Shown: positions 8,107 through 16,838, counted from the first letter of the stretch. The stretch is DNA of 64,000 nucleotides from Paeniglutamicibacter gangotriensis Lz1y (GCF_000348945.1 NZ_AOCK01000006.1:62001-126000); one strand, 5' to 3'. Numbers and translations are program-made. Notes: generated by a model from the letters alone, not told the origin.

Positions 8107-9147
8107 CTAGGCACTGGTGGCGTCCTGCACCTCGCCGACCAATTCCTCGATGATGTCCTCCAGAAAGAGCACCCCGGTGGTGGAACCCTGCGCATCAAGC
8201 ACGCGGGCGACGTGGGATCCGCTGCGGCGCATCGCCGCCAGCGCGTCTTCCAGTTCGCTGGAACCCGACACCGAGGCCAGGGGTCGGATCCGCTTGGGCG
8301 GGACGGGTGCGGCAAAGGCCTGTGCGGTGGTGAGGTCCATGACGTCCTTCAGATGCAGGTAGCCGGTGGGCTCGCCCGCCTCGTTGATCAGGATGTAGCG
8401 GGAAAAGCCGTGCGTGGCCACCGCGCCCTGGATGTCGGCCGGGGTGGAACCCTGGGGCAGCAGCACCATCTGTGAGATCGGCACCTCAACGGCGGCGACC
8501 TTCTTGGTGGTGAACTCGAAGGCCTTGCTCAGCGTCCCGCTGGCATCCGAGAGCATGCCGTCGCGGGTCGACTGGTCCACAATGCTTGCCACCTCGTCGA
8601 GGGTATAGGCGCTGGTGGCGCCGTCCTTGGGTTCAACCCGGAACAGACGCAGGATGGAGTTAGCGATGCCATTCAGGGTCCAGATCACCGGCTTCACGAT
8701 GCGGGCCACCATGACCAGCGGCGGGGCCAGGATCAGGGCGGCACGCGTGGGCACCGAGAAGGAGATGTTCTTGGGGACCATTTCGCCGATCACCACGTGC
8801 AGGAAGGTGACCAGCAGCAGCGCCGTGATGAAGGCGATGATTCCGATGGCCTCGGCCGAGAGCGTGGTGAGGCCCAGCGGGATCTCCAACAAGTGGTGGA
8901 TCGCCGGCTCGGAGACGTTCAGGATCACCAGCGAGCACACGGTGATGCCAAGCTGGCTCGTGGCCAGCATCAAGGTGGCATGCTCCATGGCCCACAGCGT
9001 GGTCTTGGCTGCCTTGGAGCCTGCCTCGGCCTTCGGCTCGATCTGCGAGCGGCGGGCGGAGATCACGGCGAACTCGGCGCCGACGAAGAAGGCGTTGATG
9101 GCCAGCAGCACCACGAGCCAAATGATTCCGGGTAGGTACTCGTTCAT
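8107..9147 (-). CDS. CNNM/CorC-type membrane protein with CBS pair (short form)
   Basis: The 346-residue protein has the CNNM (DUF21) membrane domain in roughly residues 1-190, with EFAVISARRSQIEPKAEAGS and HVVIGEMVPKNISF as family motifs. Two CBS repeats follow at about 205-345, ending in TTGVLFLEDIIEELVGEVQD. It lacks the C-terminal CorC_HlyC domain found in its upstream neighbour. The family is linked to magnesium and cobalt transport, but the direction and substrate are not deducible here. The ATG overlaps the stop of the upstream paralogue, so they form a coupled pair and may make a heteromeric complex. Confidence 0.85.
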   Translation of the reverse strand: MNEYLPGIIWLVVLLAINAFFVGAEFAVISARRSQIEPKAEAGSKAAKTTLWAMEHATLMLATSQLGITVCSLVILNVSEPAIHHLLEIPLGLTTLSAEAIGIIAFITALLLVTFLHVVIGEMVPKNISFSVPTRAALILAPPLVMVARIVKPVIWTLNGIANSILRLFRVEPKDGATSAYTLDEVASIVDQSTRDGMLSDASGTLSKAFEFTTKKVAAVEVPISQMVLLPQGSTPADIQGAVATHGFSRYILINEAGEPTGYLHLKDVMDLTTAQAFAAPVPPKRIRPLASVSGSSELEDALAAMRRSGSHVARVLDAQGSTTGVLFLEDIIEELVGEVQDATSA

Positions 9148-10493
9148 CGACTCTGCTCCTGGTTCGGGTTCTGGAAGGTGCGCTCATCGGCGTCCGGCAC
9201 GGGGTCGGCGGGGGTGAACTTCAGGCGCTCGATGTGCGTGCCCAGGACGCGTTCGACGCGCAGCAACCCCTCGGGCAGGGACACCTCGTCGCCGAGTTCC
9301 GGGATGCGGTCCAAGCGGTCGGTGACGAAGCCCGCCAGGGTGTCGTAGTCCTCGCCGTCCGGGACCTTGATCCCGGTGCGGTCCAGCAGCTCGTCGGGGC
9401 GCAGGGACGCATCAAAGGTCACCGAGCGTCCGGTCTTTACCACGCCGATGCGGACCTTGTCGTGTTCGTCCTCGAGCTCACCGACGATCTCCTCCACGAG
9501 GTCCTCGAGGGTGACGATGCCTGCTGTCCCGCCGTGCTCGTCGGAGACGATGGCGACTTGCAGGCCCTGCTGACGCAGAAGCCCCAGCAGCGATTCGACA
9601 CCCATGGATTCGGGAATCCGCAACGGCTCATGCATCAAATCCTCGGCACGTACCGTTGCCCGCTGCTCCATGGGCAAGGCAAAGGCCTGTTTGACATGCA
9701 GCACGCCCAGGATGTCGTCGCGGTCCCGGCCGGTGACGGGGAAACGCGAGAAGCCGGTCCGGATGGCCAGCGTAATGATGTCCTCGGCACTGTCCTGCGC
9801 CTCCACGGCCATCATGCGCACGCGGGGAGTCATCACATCAACGGCACTGTGCTCGGAGAAGCGCAGCGTGCGATGCAGCAGCGTCGCGTGGTCTTGGTCA
9901 AGCACGCCTTCCATCGCGGAGCGGCGGACCAGAGAGCTGAGCTCCTCGGCGCTCCGGGCTCCGGAGAGTTCTTCCTTCGGTTCGATGCCGAAGGAGCGGA
10001 TGATGGCGTTGGCGGTGTTGTTGAACAGCAGGATCACTGGCTTGAAGACGGAGGTGAACAATGCCTGAAAGGGCACCACCACCTTGGCGGTGGCCAGCGG
10101 CAGCGCCAGGGCGAAGTTCTTGGGCACCAGTTCGCCAATGATCATCGAGAAGACGGTGGCGATGAAGATGCCCACCACCGCGCCGATGCCCGGGACAATC
10201 GATTCCGGCACGCCGGAATCCAACAGCGGACCACGCAGCAGCGAGCTGATGGCCGGTTCGAAGGTGTAGCCGGTCAGCAGGGTGGTGAGGGTGATTCCCA
10301 GCTGGGCGCTGGAGAGGTGGGTCGAGGTGATTTTCAGGGCCTTGATGGTGGTTCCAAGGCGCTTTTCGCCGCGCGCTGCACGGGATTCAAGTTCGTGCCG
10401 GTCAAGGTTGACCAAGGCGAATTCGGAGGCAACAAATAATCCTGTGCCAACGGTGAGGACAAGACCGATGCCGATCATGATCAATTCATACAT
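9144..10493 (-). CDS. CNNM/CorC-type membrane protein with CBS and CorC_HlyC domains
   Basis: The 449-residue protein has all three parts of the family: a DUF21 membrane domain (about 1-195, with ASEFALVNLDRHELESRAA and IIGELVPKNFAL), a CBS pair (about 215-335, ending in VSDEHGGTAGIVTLEDLVEE), and a C-terminal CorC_HlyC domain (about 350-435, with LDRTGIKVPDGEDYDTLAGF). Such proteins are annotated as hemolysin-family or magnesium/cobalt efflux proteins. A purine-rich run (GGAGAGGGG in the minus-strand message) lies 9-17 bases before the ATG. The second, shorter paralogue follows with a four-base overlap. Confidence 0.88.
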   Translation of the reverse strand: MYELIMIGIGLVLTVGTGLFVASEFALVNLDRHELESRAARGEKRLGTTIKALKITSTHLSSAQLGITLTTLLTGYTFEPAISSLLRGPLLDSGVPESIVPGIGAVVGIFIATVFSMIIGELVPKNFALALPLATAKVVVPFQALFTSVFKPVILLFNNTANAIIRSFGIEPKEELSGARSAEELSSLVRRSAMEGVLDQDHATLLHRTLRFSEHSAVDVMTPRVRMMAVEAQDSAEDIITLAIRTGFSRFPVTGRDRDDILGVLHVKQAFALPMEQRATVRAEDLMHEPLRIPESMGVESLLGLLRQQGLQVAIVSDEHGGTAGIVTLEDLVEEIVGELEDEHDKVRIGVVKTGRSVTFDASLRPDELLDRTGIKVPDGEDYDTLAGFVTDRLDRIPELGDEVSLPEGLLRVERVLGTHIERLKFTPADPVPDADERTFQNPNQEQSR

Positions 10494-10833
10494 TCGGGCG
10501 CCCCTCTCCGATGGGTGTCGGAATCATTCCGGCAGATAGGGAGAGGGGCGTGGGCATGTGAGAAGGGGGGTCATCCATAATGCTTACGATTCTAGCTGGC
10601 CTGTTGCTTCCCGATGGTGCGCGTGGTGGCCCCCGTCAGCGCGTTTCCGGCCCCTAAGGTCCCCTGCGAGCCCATGACTCTAAGGAAAGCGCACGCAACC
10701 ATGCCGGTGGCCACACGCACGTCGTTCACAGTGAATTCCCAGTCTGGGTCGAAGCCCCGCAGTAACCTGGCGGCCCGGTGCGGGCGCGACACGGCAACAC
10801 CATGGCAGCAAGGGGGGCTCGGGTCCTAAGCTC
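10494..10833. other. Intergenic region between divergent corC-like and amidohydrolase genes
   Basis: These 340 bases hold the promoters of two divergent genes. A 66-codon minus-strand frame at 10592-10792 starts with GTG and has no clear ribosome binding site or family resemblance, so it is not called as a gene. Nothing else is recognised. Confidence 0.4.
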
Positions 10834-12057
10834 ATGACCATGGGCATTGATCTGGAGCACCTGTACCGCGACCTGCACGCCAACCCCGAGCTCTCCTTCC
10901 AGGAGCACCGCACCGCTGACATCGTCGCCGGGCACCTGATCGAACTGGGCCTCGATGTTCACCGGGGAATTGGTGGAACGGGCGTAGTCGGGGTGTTGGC
11001 CAACGGGACAGGACCCACCGTGCTGCTCCGGGCGGACATGGACGGGCTCCCGGTGCTCGAAGCCACTGGCTTGGACTACGCCAGTACCGTGATCGGCACC
11101 GACTCCGAAGGCCATCCCGTCCTGGTCATGCATGCCTGCGGACACGACGTGCACGTCAGCTGCCTGATCGGCGCGGTGGAAAAGTTCGCTGCCGAACCCG
11201 GATCATGGTCAGGGACCCTGGTCGCGCTCTTCCAGCCGGCGGAGGAGCACGGTGGCGGTGCCCAAGCCATGGTTGATGACGGGCTCTATGCCCGGGTGCC
11301 GACACCGGATGTCGTCTTAGGGCAGCACGTGGCTCCGTTCCCGGCCGGCTGGCTCGGGTTGCGCGCCGGTGTTGCCATGGCCGCTGCCGATTCGCTGAAC
11401 GTCACCCTATACGGCTCCGGGGGACATGGCTCGCGCCCGGAAACGACCGTGGACCCGGTACTGCTGGCCGCTGCCACCACCATGCGCCTGCAGGGCGTGA
11501 TCTCGCGGGAGCTGGCCGCCGCCGATCAAGCGGTGCTGACCGTGGGACAAATCCATGCCGGCACCAAGAACAACATCATCGCTTCCCAGGCAACCCTGGG
11601 ACTGAGCATCAGGACCTTCCATGAATCGGTGCGCGCCAAGGTACTCAGTTCCATCGAACGCGTGGTGCATGGGGAGGCCATGGCTTCGGGCTCACCCATG
11701 GATCCGGTGATCACCTTCGACGAACATTTCCCGCTGACCATTAACGACCCCACGGCCACGGCACGGGTCTCTTCGGCGCTGGCCGGACACTTCGGCACCG
11801 ATCGCATCATTGACCCAGGCGCGGTTGCGGGCAGCGAGGACGTGGGCGTCCTAGCCACGGCGGCCGGTGTTCCGCTGGTGTATTGGTTCTTGGGAGGGGC
11901 GGATCCCGCGTTATTCAAGGACTTTGCCGCCACGGGCAGGATGCCGGAGAACATTCCCTCGAACCATTCGCCGCATTTCGCCCCGTGGATCCAACCGACC
12001 CTGGGTGTGGGCGTCGATGCCCTGGTGGTTGCTGCCCGTGCGTGGCTGGCCTCATAG
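10834..12057 (+). CDS. M20-family amidohydrolase (hippurate/N-acyl-amino acid hydrolase type)
   Basis: The 407-residue protein matches the M20D amidohydrolases that remove acyl groups from amino acids or indole-3-acetyl conjugates. Visible motifs are DLHANPELSFQEHRTA at the N-terminus, VLLRADMDGLPV, the metal-binding MHACGHDVH, the catalytic FQPAEEHGGGA, and AGSEDVGVLA near the C-terminus with a late metal-ligand His. The dimerisation domain includes YGSGGHGSRPETTVDP. The natural substrate cannot be told. There are two close ATG codons (10834 and 10840) and no strong ribosome binding site, so the exact start is open. Confidence 0.85.
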   Translation: MTMGIDLEHLYRDLHANPELSFQEHRTADIVAGHLIELGLDVHRGIGGTGVVGVLANGTGPTVLLRADMDGLPVLEATGLDYASTVIGTDSEGHPVLVMHACGHDVHVSCLIGAVEKFAAEPGSWSGTLVALFQPAEEHGGGAQAMVDDGLYARVPTPDVVLGQHVAPFPAGWLGLRAGVAMAAADSLNVTLYGSGGHGSRPETTVDPVLLAAATTMRLQGVISRELAAADQAVLTVGQIHAGTKNNIIASQATLGLSIRTFHESVRAKVLSSIERVVHGEAMASGSPMDPVITFDEHFPLTINDPTATARVSSALAGHFGTDRIIDPGAVAGSEDVGVLATAAGVPLVYWFLGGADPALFKDFAATGRMPENIPSNHSPHFAPWIQPTLGVGVDALVVAARAWLAS

Positions 12058-12202
12058 CTTCAAGTTCCGGCGGACGGGTCGTCCGTGGAGCCGTCCGCGG
12101 ATTGCAGCCAAACGTGCAGGAATACAGCGTATGGTGATGCGGTAGGGGTACTTTCCCCTACATTGTGGGAATGCGGCGCATTCCCGGCTAGGACGGCACC
12201 AT

Positions 12203-12331
12203 ATGTCGAAGTCACCGCGCAAGGCAGAAGACAAGAAACCTTCGAAGTCGATCAAGGAAAAGCGTGCCGAGAAGCGCTCGAAGAGCGCAGGGGAGACCAT
12301 CATTGACCCTGTGCGTAAGGCTTCGAAGTAA
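12203..12331 (+). CDS. Small basic protein of unknown function (42 aa)
   Basis: This 42-residue frame, MSKSPRKAEDKKPSKSIKEK and onward to DPVRKASK, is extremely rich in lysine, serine and arginine. It lies between a possible promoter region and a strong terminator (12381-12427), so it looks like a single-gene transcript. Similar Lys/Ser-rich micro-proteins are annotated as hypothetical in related actinobacteria, as I recall. The composition suggests nucleic acid or ribosome binding, but no function is known. There is no good Shine-Dalgarno box; the GGACGGCACC upstream is only a weak match. Confidence 0.6.
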   Translation: MSKSPRKAEDKKPSKSIKEKRAEKRSKSAGETIIDPVRKASK

Positions 12332-12380
12332 ACGCTATGCGCCATGGCTGAGCCAATCGGCCACAGGAATTGCTTATGAA

Positions 12381-12427
12381 AATGCCTGTTCGTTGAAGGA
12401 ATCTCCTTCCGCGAACAGGCATTTTTT
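12381..12427 (+). terminator. Rho-independent terminator
   Basis: The stem AATGCCTGTTCG (12381-12392) pairs with CGAACAGGCATT (12412-12423), with GAAGGA/TCCTTC extending it inside, and seven T residues follow. It ends the small basic protein transcript; read from the other side it has an A-run and may also serve the convergent gene. Confidence 0.85.
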
Positions 12428-12449
12428 TATCTTCTCGGCACGGTTGCCG

Positions 12450-13328
12450 CTATCTGACGCCGGCTCCGCGGTAGACCCGGACCCACGTGTCCGGGGTGAC
12501 GCCCAGGGCGCGGCGCTGTCCGGCGACCTCAACAGTCAAGGTCACCCGCCACTCCGGGCTGGGCTGAAAGGCCTTGAGCAGAGGGCCATGCAGCGTTTGG
12601 GTTCCATCGTTGACCTCGATCACACGGCTGAGGTGCTCGGGTCCTAGGTCCTCGGCGCGCACCATGGATTCACGGCGTGGGCCGGCCGGTCCCCGTGGGG
12701 CCCGCACGATCGCGCGGGCCTCGCGCATGGCTTCCGAGCGACGGGCGATACGGGCTTCGCGTTGCGCGGTGGTGCCGCTCAACGACAACGGGCCGGGGGA
12801 GAAGCTGGGGATCGCGGTGATGCGGGTGATGGCCTGCGGGTACTTCTTGGTGACCTTGCCCCAGAAGTCCTCCGGTCCCTTGCCCATCAGGATGACGGCA
12901 CGCAGGTTGGGGACCAGGCGCAACAGCCGGCTCATTGGTTCAAGACCCGCCGTGGTCTCGGCGCCGGTCAGGCGTCCAGACGCGTCCGCGGCACGTTCCC
13001 AGGGGTATGCATGCGCCAGCACGACTTCCTTGGTGTCGATTCCCGACTCTTCCAGCAACGTGGCCAAGGCCTCGGCAGCAGCATCGTCGTCCTCGGTGGA
13101 GAGGACGAACTCGCCATCTGCGGAGTCCTGGGCCGGGGAGGGCAGCAAGCACAAGATGGTGGCATCGGTGCCGCCGTTCAGGGGCGCGAAGTAGGGAACC
13201 GAGCCGGCGTTCTGCGGCCGGGCGTCGCGCAGGTCGTTCACCAGGGAATTGAGCGGTGCAACGTGTTCGGCCCACAACCCCGATTCCTGCGAGTTCCTGA
13301 AGTCGGAGTCATTCATCTTGCGGGGCAT
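12450..13328 (-). CDS. Uracil-DNA-glycosylase-superfamily-like protein, divergent copy
   Basis: The 292-residue protein shares its frame with the neighbour at 13501-14229: an N-terminal HVAPLNSLVNDLRDA (neighbour HVAPLNSLIERL), a nucleotide-pocket-like strand (ATILCLLPSPAQDSADGE), VVLAHAYPWERA where the neighbour has CYWNGYPWPRV, and NLRAVILMGKGPEDFW where the neighbour has LRMLLLLGRKAQDA. This is the layout of actinobacterial proteins annotated as uracil-DNA glycosylase family. The GEAPG loop and the final HPSP-type histidine motif are not preserved, so glycosylase activity is doubtful. A C-terminal extension of about 100 residues, partly Arg/Pro-rich and partly beta-rich, is peculiar to this copy. 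Confidence 0.55.
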   Translation of the reverse strand: MPRKMNDSDFRNSQESGLWAEHVAPLNSLVNDLRDARPQNAGSVPYFAPLNGGTDATILCLLPSPAQDSADGEFVLSTEDDDAAAEALATLLEESGIDTKEVVLAHAYPWERAADASGRLTGAETTAGLEPMSRLLRLVPNLRAVILMGKGPEDFWGKVTKKYPQAITRITAIPSFSPGPLSLSGTTAQREARIARRSEAMREARAIVRAPRGPAGPRRESMVRAEDLGPEHLSRVIEVNDGTQTLHGPLLKAFQPSPEWRVTLTVEVAGQRRALGVTPDTWVRVYRGAGVR

Positions 13329-13500
13329 TAAGTTCTCTCATGAATCTTTCGAATGGTGTCGAGCCATAATCATGGCACGGTCGGGCGCCTAATCGATAGC
13401 CCCAAGGCCTTGGGGTAGCAGGTATCACGGGATTGGGGCCAACGAGCGCCGGAATCGTGGCTTGTGGGCGGTTCCCGGCACGAACGAGCCGATGCACGGG

Positions 13501-14229
13501 TCAGGGTTGGGAACTGGCTTCCTTCAGGCGTGCAGCGATATCCGCCCAGATACGCTTTTGCTCCTGGCGGTCAACGGCCCGCTTGGCTCCCAGCGGGTGC
13601 AGCGAGCGGATGATGTGCACCTTCGGGTGCGCTGCCAGCAGTTGGGGCAGTACCGCAGCTGCTGCATCCTGGGCCTTGCGGCCCAGCAGCAACAGCATCC
13701 GCAGATCCGTCATCAGCCCCATGACCTCCAACAGAGCCAGGCCGCCCTCGAGTGATTGCTCGGGTGTCATATCCCGCTTGGGATCAACGCGGGGCCACGG
13801 GTAGCCGTTCCAGTAGCAAAAGTTGACCGGATCGATGTTGAACTCGGTCATCAGGTGACGTTGGCGGTCCGCAGCCCGGTCGGGATTCCGAATGCACATG
13901 AACGTGGTTTCCTCGCCAGGTTCACCGGCGTCATTGAGGACCACGAGCGCCGGGGCATTGATTCCGCCGTGCCAGGGGGCTGCCAGCGGCATGCCGACCC
14001 CGCCCTTGGCGGCGCCCAATCGTTCGATGAGGCTGTTCAGTGGGGCCACATGGGGATCGAACCGGTCGGCGAGCTGCTCCTGCCAAAACGGGTCGTCTGG
14101 TTGGGCGCGCTTCCAATGATCCGCCAGTGCCACAGCAACCCCTTTGTCTTTGTACCGAATTCCAGGCTTCGTCAACCCGGTGCCGGGTTCGAATCTACCA
14201 AGGTGCGCCGGGCGGAACTTCTCTGACAC
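13501..14229 (-). CDS. Uracil-DNA-glycosylase-superfamily-like protein
   Basis: The 242-residue protein begins at a GTG (14229) preceded by AAGG at a suitable distance. A longer frame upstream would overlap the SDR gene and reads as out-of-frame sequence of that gene. Motifs in order are WQEQLADRFDPHVAPLN, LVVLNDAGEPGEETTFMCI (position of the GEAPG loop), FCYWNGYPWPRVDPKRD, MLLLLGRKAQDAAA, and IIRSLHPLGAKR (position of the catalytic-loop histidine). The resemblance is to uracil-DNA glycosylase-like proteins of actinobacteria. It keeps the late histidine that its paralogue lacks. Activity is not proven by the sequence. Confidence 0.6.
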   Translation of the reverse strand: MSEKFRPAHLGRFEPGTGLTKPGIRYKDKGVAVALADHWKRAQPDDPFWQEQLADRFDPHVAPLNSLIERLGAAKGGVGMPLAAPWHGGINAPALVVLNDAGEPGEETTFMCIRNPDRAADRQRHLMTEFNIDPVNFCYWNGYPWPRVDPKRDMTPEQSLEGGLALLEVMGLMTDLRMLLLLGRKAQDAAAAVLPQLLAAHPKVHIIRSLHPLGAKRAVDRQEQKRIWADIAARLKEASSQP

Positions 14230-14281
14230 CCGGCGGACCTTGGACAGTGGGACGGTGGATAGCTGCCAGGGTGCGTCGGTG

Positions 14282-15061
14282 CTAGATCGCCGACCAGCCG
14301 CCGTCCGATGGCAGAATGACGCCGTTGAGGTTGGTGCCGTCGTCGCTGAGCAAAAAGGTAATCGAAGCGGCCAGCTCGTTCGCTGCCACGGGAGTGGGAA
14401 TGATCGTGCCCATGATGGGGCCCAGGACCTGCTGCGCGTGCACCGAATCCATCGGTGCCTCGATGTTGGTGATGGTGGCACCTGGGGCGACGGCATTGAA
14501 GCGCAGTCCCGACTTGCCGTACATCACTGCAGAGTTCTTGGTGATGCCGACAACTGCGTGCTTGGAAGCGGTGTAGGCAACGCCCGCGGCAGATCCGCGG
14601 ATCCCTGCTTCCGAGGTGATGTTCACGACCGAACCGGAGCCGGCTTCGAGCATCACCGGAACCACCGCGCGACTCAGACGCAGGATCGAGTTGACGTTGA
14701 TATTGAAGACGCGTTCCCAGGTCGAGTCTTCGACCTCGTGGATGGGTTCAAACTTATCCATGATCCCTGCGACGTTGGCCAAGCCGTGAATGGTGCCACC
14801 TGCCGCAGCGACGACCTGGGCCACGACGTCTTCGTTGGTGATATCGCCCGCCACGGGAACGAGATCCAGGTCCGGGTGCTCGGCCACCAGGGAATCGAGG
14901 CGTTCGACGCTGATGTCTGCGGCAATGACTTTGCCGCCTTCCTTGGCAATACGCAGCGCCGTAGCCTGCCCAATGCCCGATCCGGCGCCCGTGACGATGA
15001 CGGTCTTGGAGGCAAAGCGGCCGACGGTGAGCTGTTCCTGCCAGCTGTTTTCGGTGTTCAT
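14282..15061 (-). CDS. Short-chain dehydrogenase/reductase
   Basis: This is a classical SDR of 259 residues. It has the NAD(P)-binding TGAGSGIG motif, an acidic residue after beta-2 (ADIS) suggesting NAD preference, NVAG, the catalytic serine in NITSEAG and the YTASK catalytic pair. The start at 15061 is chosen because AAGGGAGAA lies just upstream, and because the longer frame to 15100 would run toward the operator. It is divergent from a TetR regulator gene, and the intergenic palindrome at 15102-15122 suggests direct control. The substrate is unknown. Confidence 0.88.
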   Translation of the reverse strand: MNTENSWQEQLTVGRFASKTVIVTGAGSGIGQATALRIAKEGGKVIAADISVERLDSLVAEHPDLDLVPVAGDITNEDVVAQVVAAAGGTIHGLANVAGIMDKFEPIHEVEDSTWERVFNINVNSILRLSRAVVPVMLEAGSGSVVNITSEAGIRGSAAGVAYTASKHAVVGITKNSAVMYGKSGLRFNAVAPGATITNIEAPMDSVHAQQVLGPIMGTIIPTPVAANELAASITFLLSDDGTNLNGVILPSDGGWSAI

Positions 15062-15101
15062 GGAGTTCTCCCTTGTGTCGAAAGCATGTGGTGACACCAT
15101 C

Positions 15102-15122
15102 TTATGACACTCTGTGTCATAA
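15102..15122. promoter_or_regulatory. Perfect palindromic operator between SDR and TetR genes
   Basis: TTATGACAC and GTGTCATAA (9-base arms, 3-base spacer) form an exact inverted repeat in the 83-base gap between the divergent genes. The size and symmetry fit a TetR dimer site. Direct binding is inference. Confidence 0.75.
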
Positions 15123-15144
15123 AGGAATGGGCCATACTAGGTGC

Positions 15145-15729
15145 ATGTCTCAGAGCCCCCACCAGACTCCTCAGCGCCCCTCGGGACGGCCGGTATCGAT
15201 AGATCCTGAGGTCGTGGCCCGACGCGCCCTGGAACTCTTTGCCGCCCGCGGCTACGACGCTGTATCCATGGGGGAGATCGCTGTGGAAACGGGCATCGCC
15301 CGCAAGAGCCTGTATCGCTATTTTGAAAGCAAGCCCGCACTGGTGTGGGGAGGGCTGCTGGAGGCCGTTGATGTCTCCGGTTCGATGCTGCAAACCGCTG
15401 CACTCGACAACTCCGCGATCCTTGAGGGGCTGATGGCTGCCTCGGCTGCGGTGGTGGCCTCACTGCCGGATCTGGAGGTGACCCGCGGCAGATTGCGGCT
15501 TATTGCCAACCACCCGGAGCTGATGGCCCACGCACTGAGCATGCTCGAAAGCCAGCGCCGCCGGGTGCATGAGTATTTTCTAGCCAGTGGAATGGAAGCC
15601 GAACGGGCCCATTACCTGTCGATCGCGCACGCTTCGGTGAGCTTTGCCGCGTGGCTGCGCTGGTCGCGTGGCGATCAGCCCAGTCCACTGCCGTTCTTGC
15701 GCGGTGCGTTGGAAGTGTTGCGGTTTTAG
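15145..15729 (+). CDS. TetR-family transcriptional regulator
   Basis: The 194-residue protein has an N-terminal TetR DNA-binding domain (residues about 20-65) with ARRALELFAARGYDAVSMGE and the recognition helix region TGIARKSLYRYFESKPAL. The remaining two thirds form the all-helical ligand-binding domain. The ATG at 15145 follows the palindromic operator by about 22 bases, so the message has a short leader; the longer open frame from 15073 would cross the operator. It most likely represses itself and the divergent SDR gene until the SDR substrate binds. Confidence 0.88.
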   Translation: MSQSPHQTPQRPSGRPVSIDPEVVARRALELFAARGYDAVSMGEIAVETGIARKSLYRYFESKPALVWGGLLEAVDVSGSMLQTAALDNSAILEGLMAASAAVVASLPDLEVTRGRLRLIANHPELMAHALSMLESQRRRVHEYFLASGMEAERAHYLSIAHASVSFAAWLRWSRGDQPSPLPFLRGALEVLRF

Positions 15730-16117
15730 GATCAGGTGCGCTCCCGCGAGGGCATCGTGTCTTGTCCGGGGTGAACGTCAGGTATCCGGTTGGCGAGGCG
15801 TCCTTGGACTGTTGATACGGACTCTCGCCTATTGGTGAGCGGGAGGGGCGGCGCGAAGAGCAGTAATGCGGTGTTCAGGCGCGTTGAGGATTGGGCTGCG
15901 GAGGGTCTTTCGCGTGGGATCGGACACGGATCAGGCCAAAAGATCCGATCTGTTCGTGCGAGGGGAAAGTATCTGGCACAATAGACAGGTACTCGATTTG
16001 AAGTGGCCCCTCTCTCCGCCTTAAGTCCTGTCCTTTTGAAGATCTGCGGTACGGCCCGCCCCACGGGTGCAGAAACAGAACTTCGCACATGTTGAGAAAA
16101 CAGGAGTGACCACTACC
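15730..16117 (+). other. Leader/promoter region of the rpsP operon
   Basis: No gene is supported in these 388 bases. A GGCACAATAGA element near 15976-15986 resembles an actinobacterial -10 region before the ribosomal operon, leaving a leader of about 130 bases ahead of rpsP. No tRNA or known riboswitch is seen. The left half is unremarkable. Confidence 0.4.
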
Positions 16118-16528
16118 GTGGCCGTTAAAATTCGTCTGAAGCGTTTCGGTAAGATCCGCGCCCCGTACTACCGTATCGTCGTCATGGATGGTCGCGCCAA
16201 GCGCGATGGCCGTGCGATTGAAGAAATCGGCAAGTACCACCCCACCGAAGAGCCTTCGTTCATCGAGGTCAAGTCCGAGCGTGCGCAGTACTGGCTCTCC
16301 GTCGGCGCACAGCCGACCGAGCAGGTTGCCGCTCTCTTGAAGATCACCGGTGACTGGCAGAAGTTCAAGGGCATCGAAGGCCAGGAAGGCACCTTGCGCG
16401 TCAAGGAAGCCAAGCCTGCGTTCGTTGTTCCAGAGAAGGGCTCGGTCATTTTGCCCGAGGCCATCACCAAGAAGGCTGAAAAGCCTGCCGAGGCAGAAGT
16501 TGAAGCCGAAGCAACCGAGGCTGAGTAA
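16118..16528 (+). CDS. rpsP: 30S ribosomal protein S16
   Basis: The 136-residue protein begins [20 protein letters not shown] after the initiator, the standard S16 N-terminus, and continues with [18 protein letters not shown]. The C-terminal 45 residues form the Ala/Glu/Lys-rich tail seen in actinobacterial S16. GTG at 16118 is preferred, with AGGAG at 16102-16106; an in-frame GTG at 16106 lies inside that box. It leads the rpsP-khpA-rimM-trmD group and ends three bases before khpA. Confidence 0.95.
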   Translation: MAVKIRLKRFGKIRAPYYRIVVMDGRAKRDGRAIEEIGKYHPTEEPSFIEVKSERAQYWLSVGAQPTEQVAALLKITGDWQKFKGIEGQEGTLRVKEAKPAFVVPEKGSVILPEAITKKAEKPAEAEVEAEATEAE

Positions 16529-16531
16529 CCA

Positions 16532-16771
16532 GTGCTCGTTGAGGGACTGGATCACCTGGTTCGTGGCATCGTAGACACCCCCGAAGACGTACAGGTTGCG
16601 TTGAAGGGAAACCGTCGCGGTGACACCCTTGAGGTGCGCGTGCACCCCGAGGATCTCGGCCGGGTCATTGGCCGCCAGGGCCGCACCGCCAAGGCGTTGC
16701 GTACCGTGGTTGCCGCTCTGGCGGAGGAACCGATCCGCGTTGACGTAGTCGACACGGACCGACGCCGGTAG
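16532..16771 (+). CDS. khpA: KH-domain RNA-binding protein KhpA
   Basis: The 79-residue protein is a single KH domain with the GRQG-type loop in VIGRQGRTAKALRTVVAALA. It starts with GTG three bases after the rpsP stop. KhpA binds RNA, usually with KhpB, and is typically encoded between rpsP and rimM, as here. Downstream there is a 244-base gap with a hairpin before rimM. Confidence 0.92.
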   Translation: MLVEGLDHLVRGIVDTPEDVQVALKGNRRGDTLEVRVHPEDLGRVIGRQGRTAKALRTVVAALAEEPIRVDVVDTDRRR

Positions 16772-16797
16772 CCAGCCTCACCACACAATTTTGTGTC

Positions 16798-16838
16798 ACT
16801 TTGGTCCCGCGATCCATGATGGATTGCGGGACCAAAGT
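16798..16838. terminator. Hairpin between khpA and rimM (no U-tract)
   Basis: The stem ACTTTGGTCCCGC (16798-16810) pairs perfectly with GCGGGACCAAAGT (16826-16838), with an extra GATCCA/TGGATT interior. TCGTTAACGG follows, without a run of T, so it may act as a weak terminator, an RNA-stability element or a processing site between khpA and rimM. Confidence 0.5.

Noticed and set aside
10592-10792. 66-codon minus-strand open frame in the corC-amidohydrolase gap
   Set aside because: No clear ribosome binding site, no family resemblance, and a size easily reached by chance in GC-rich DNA.
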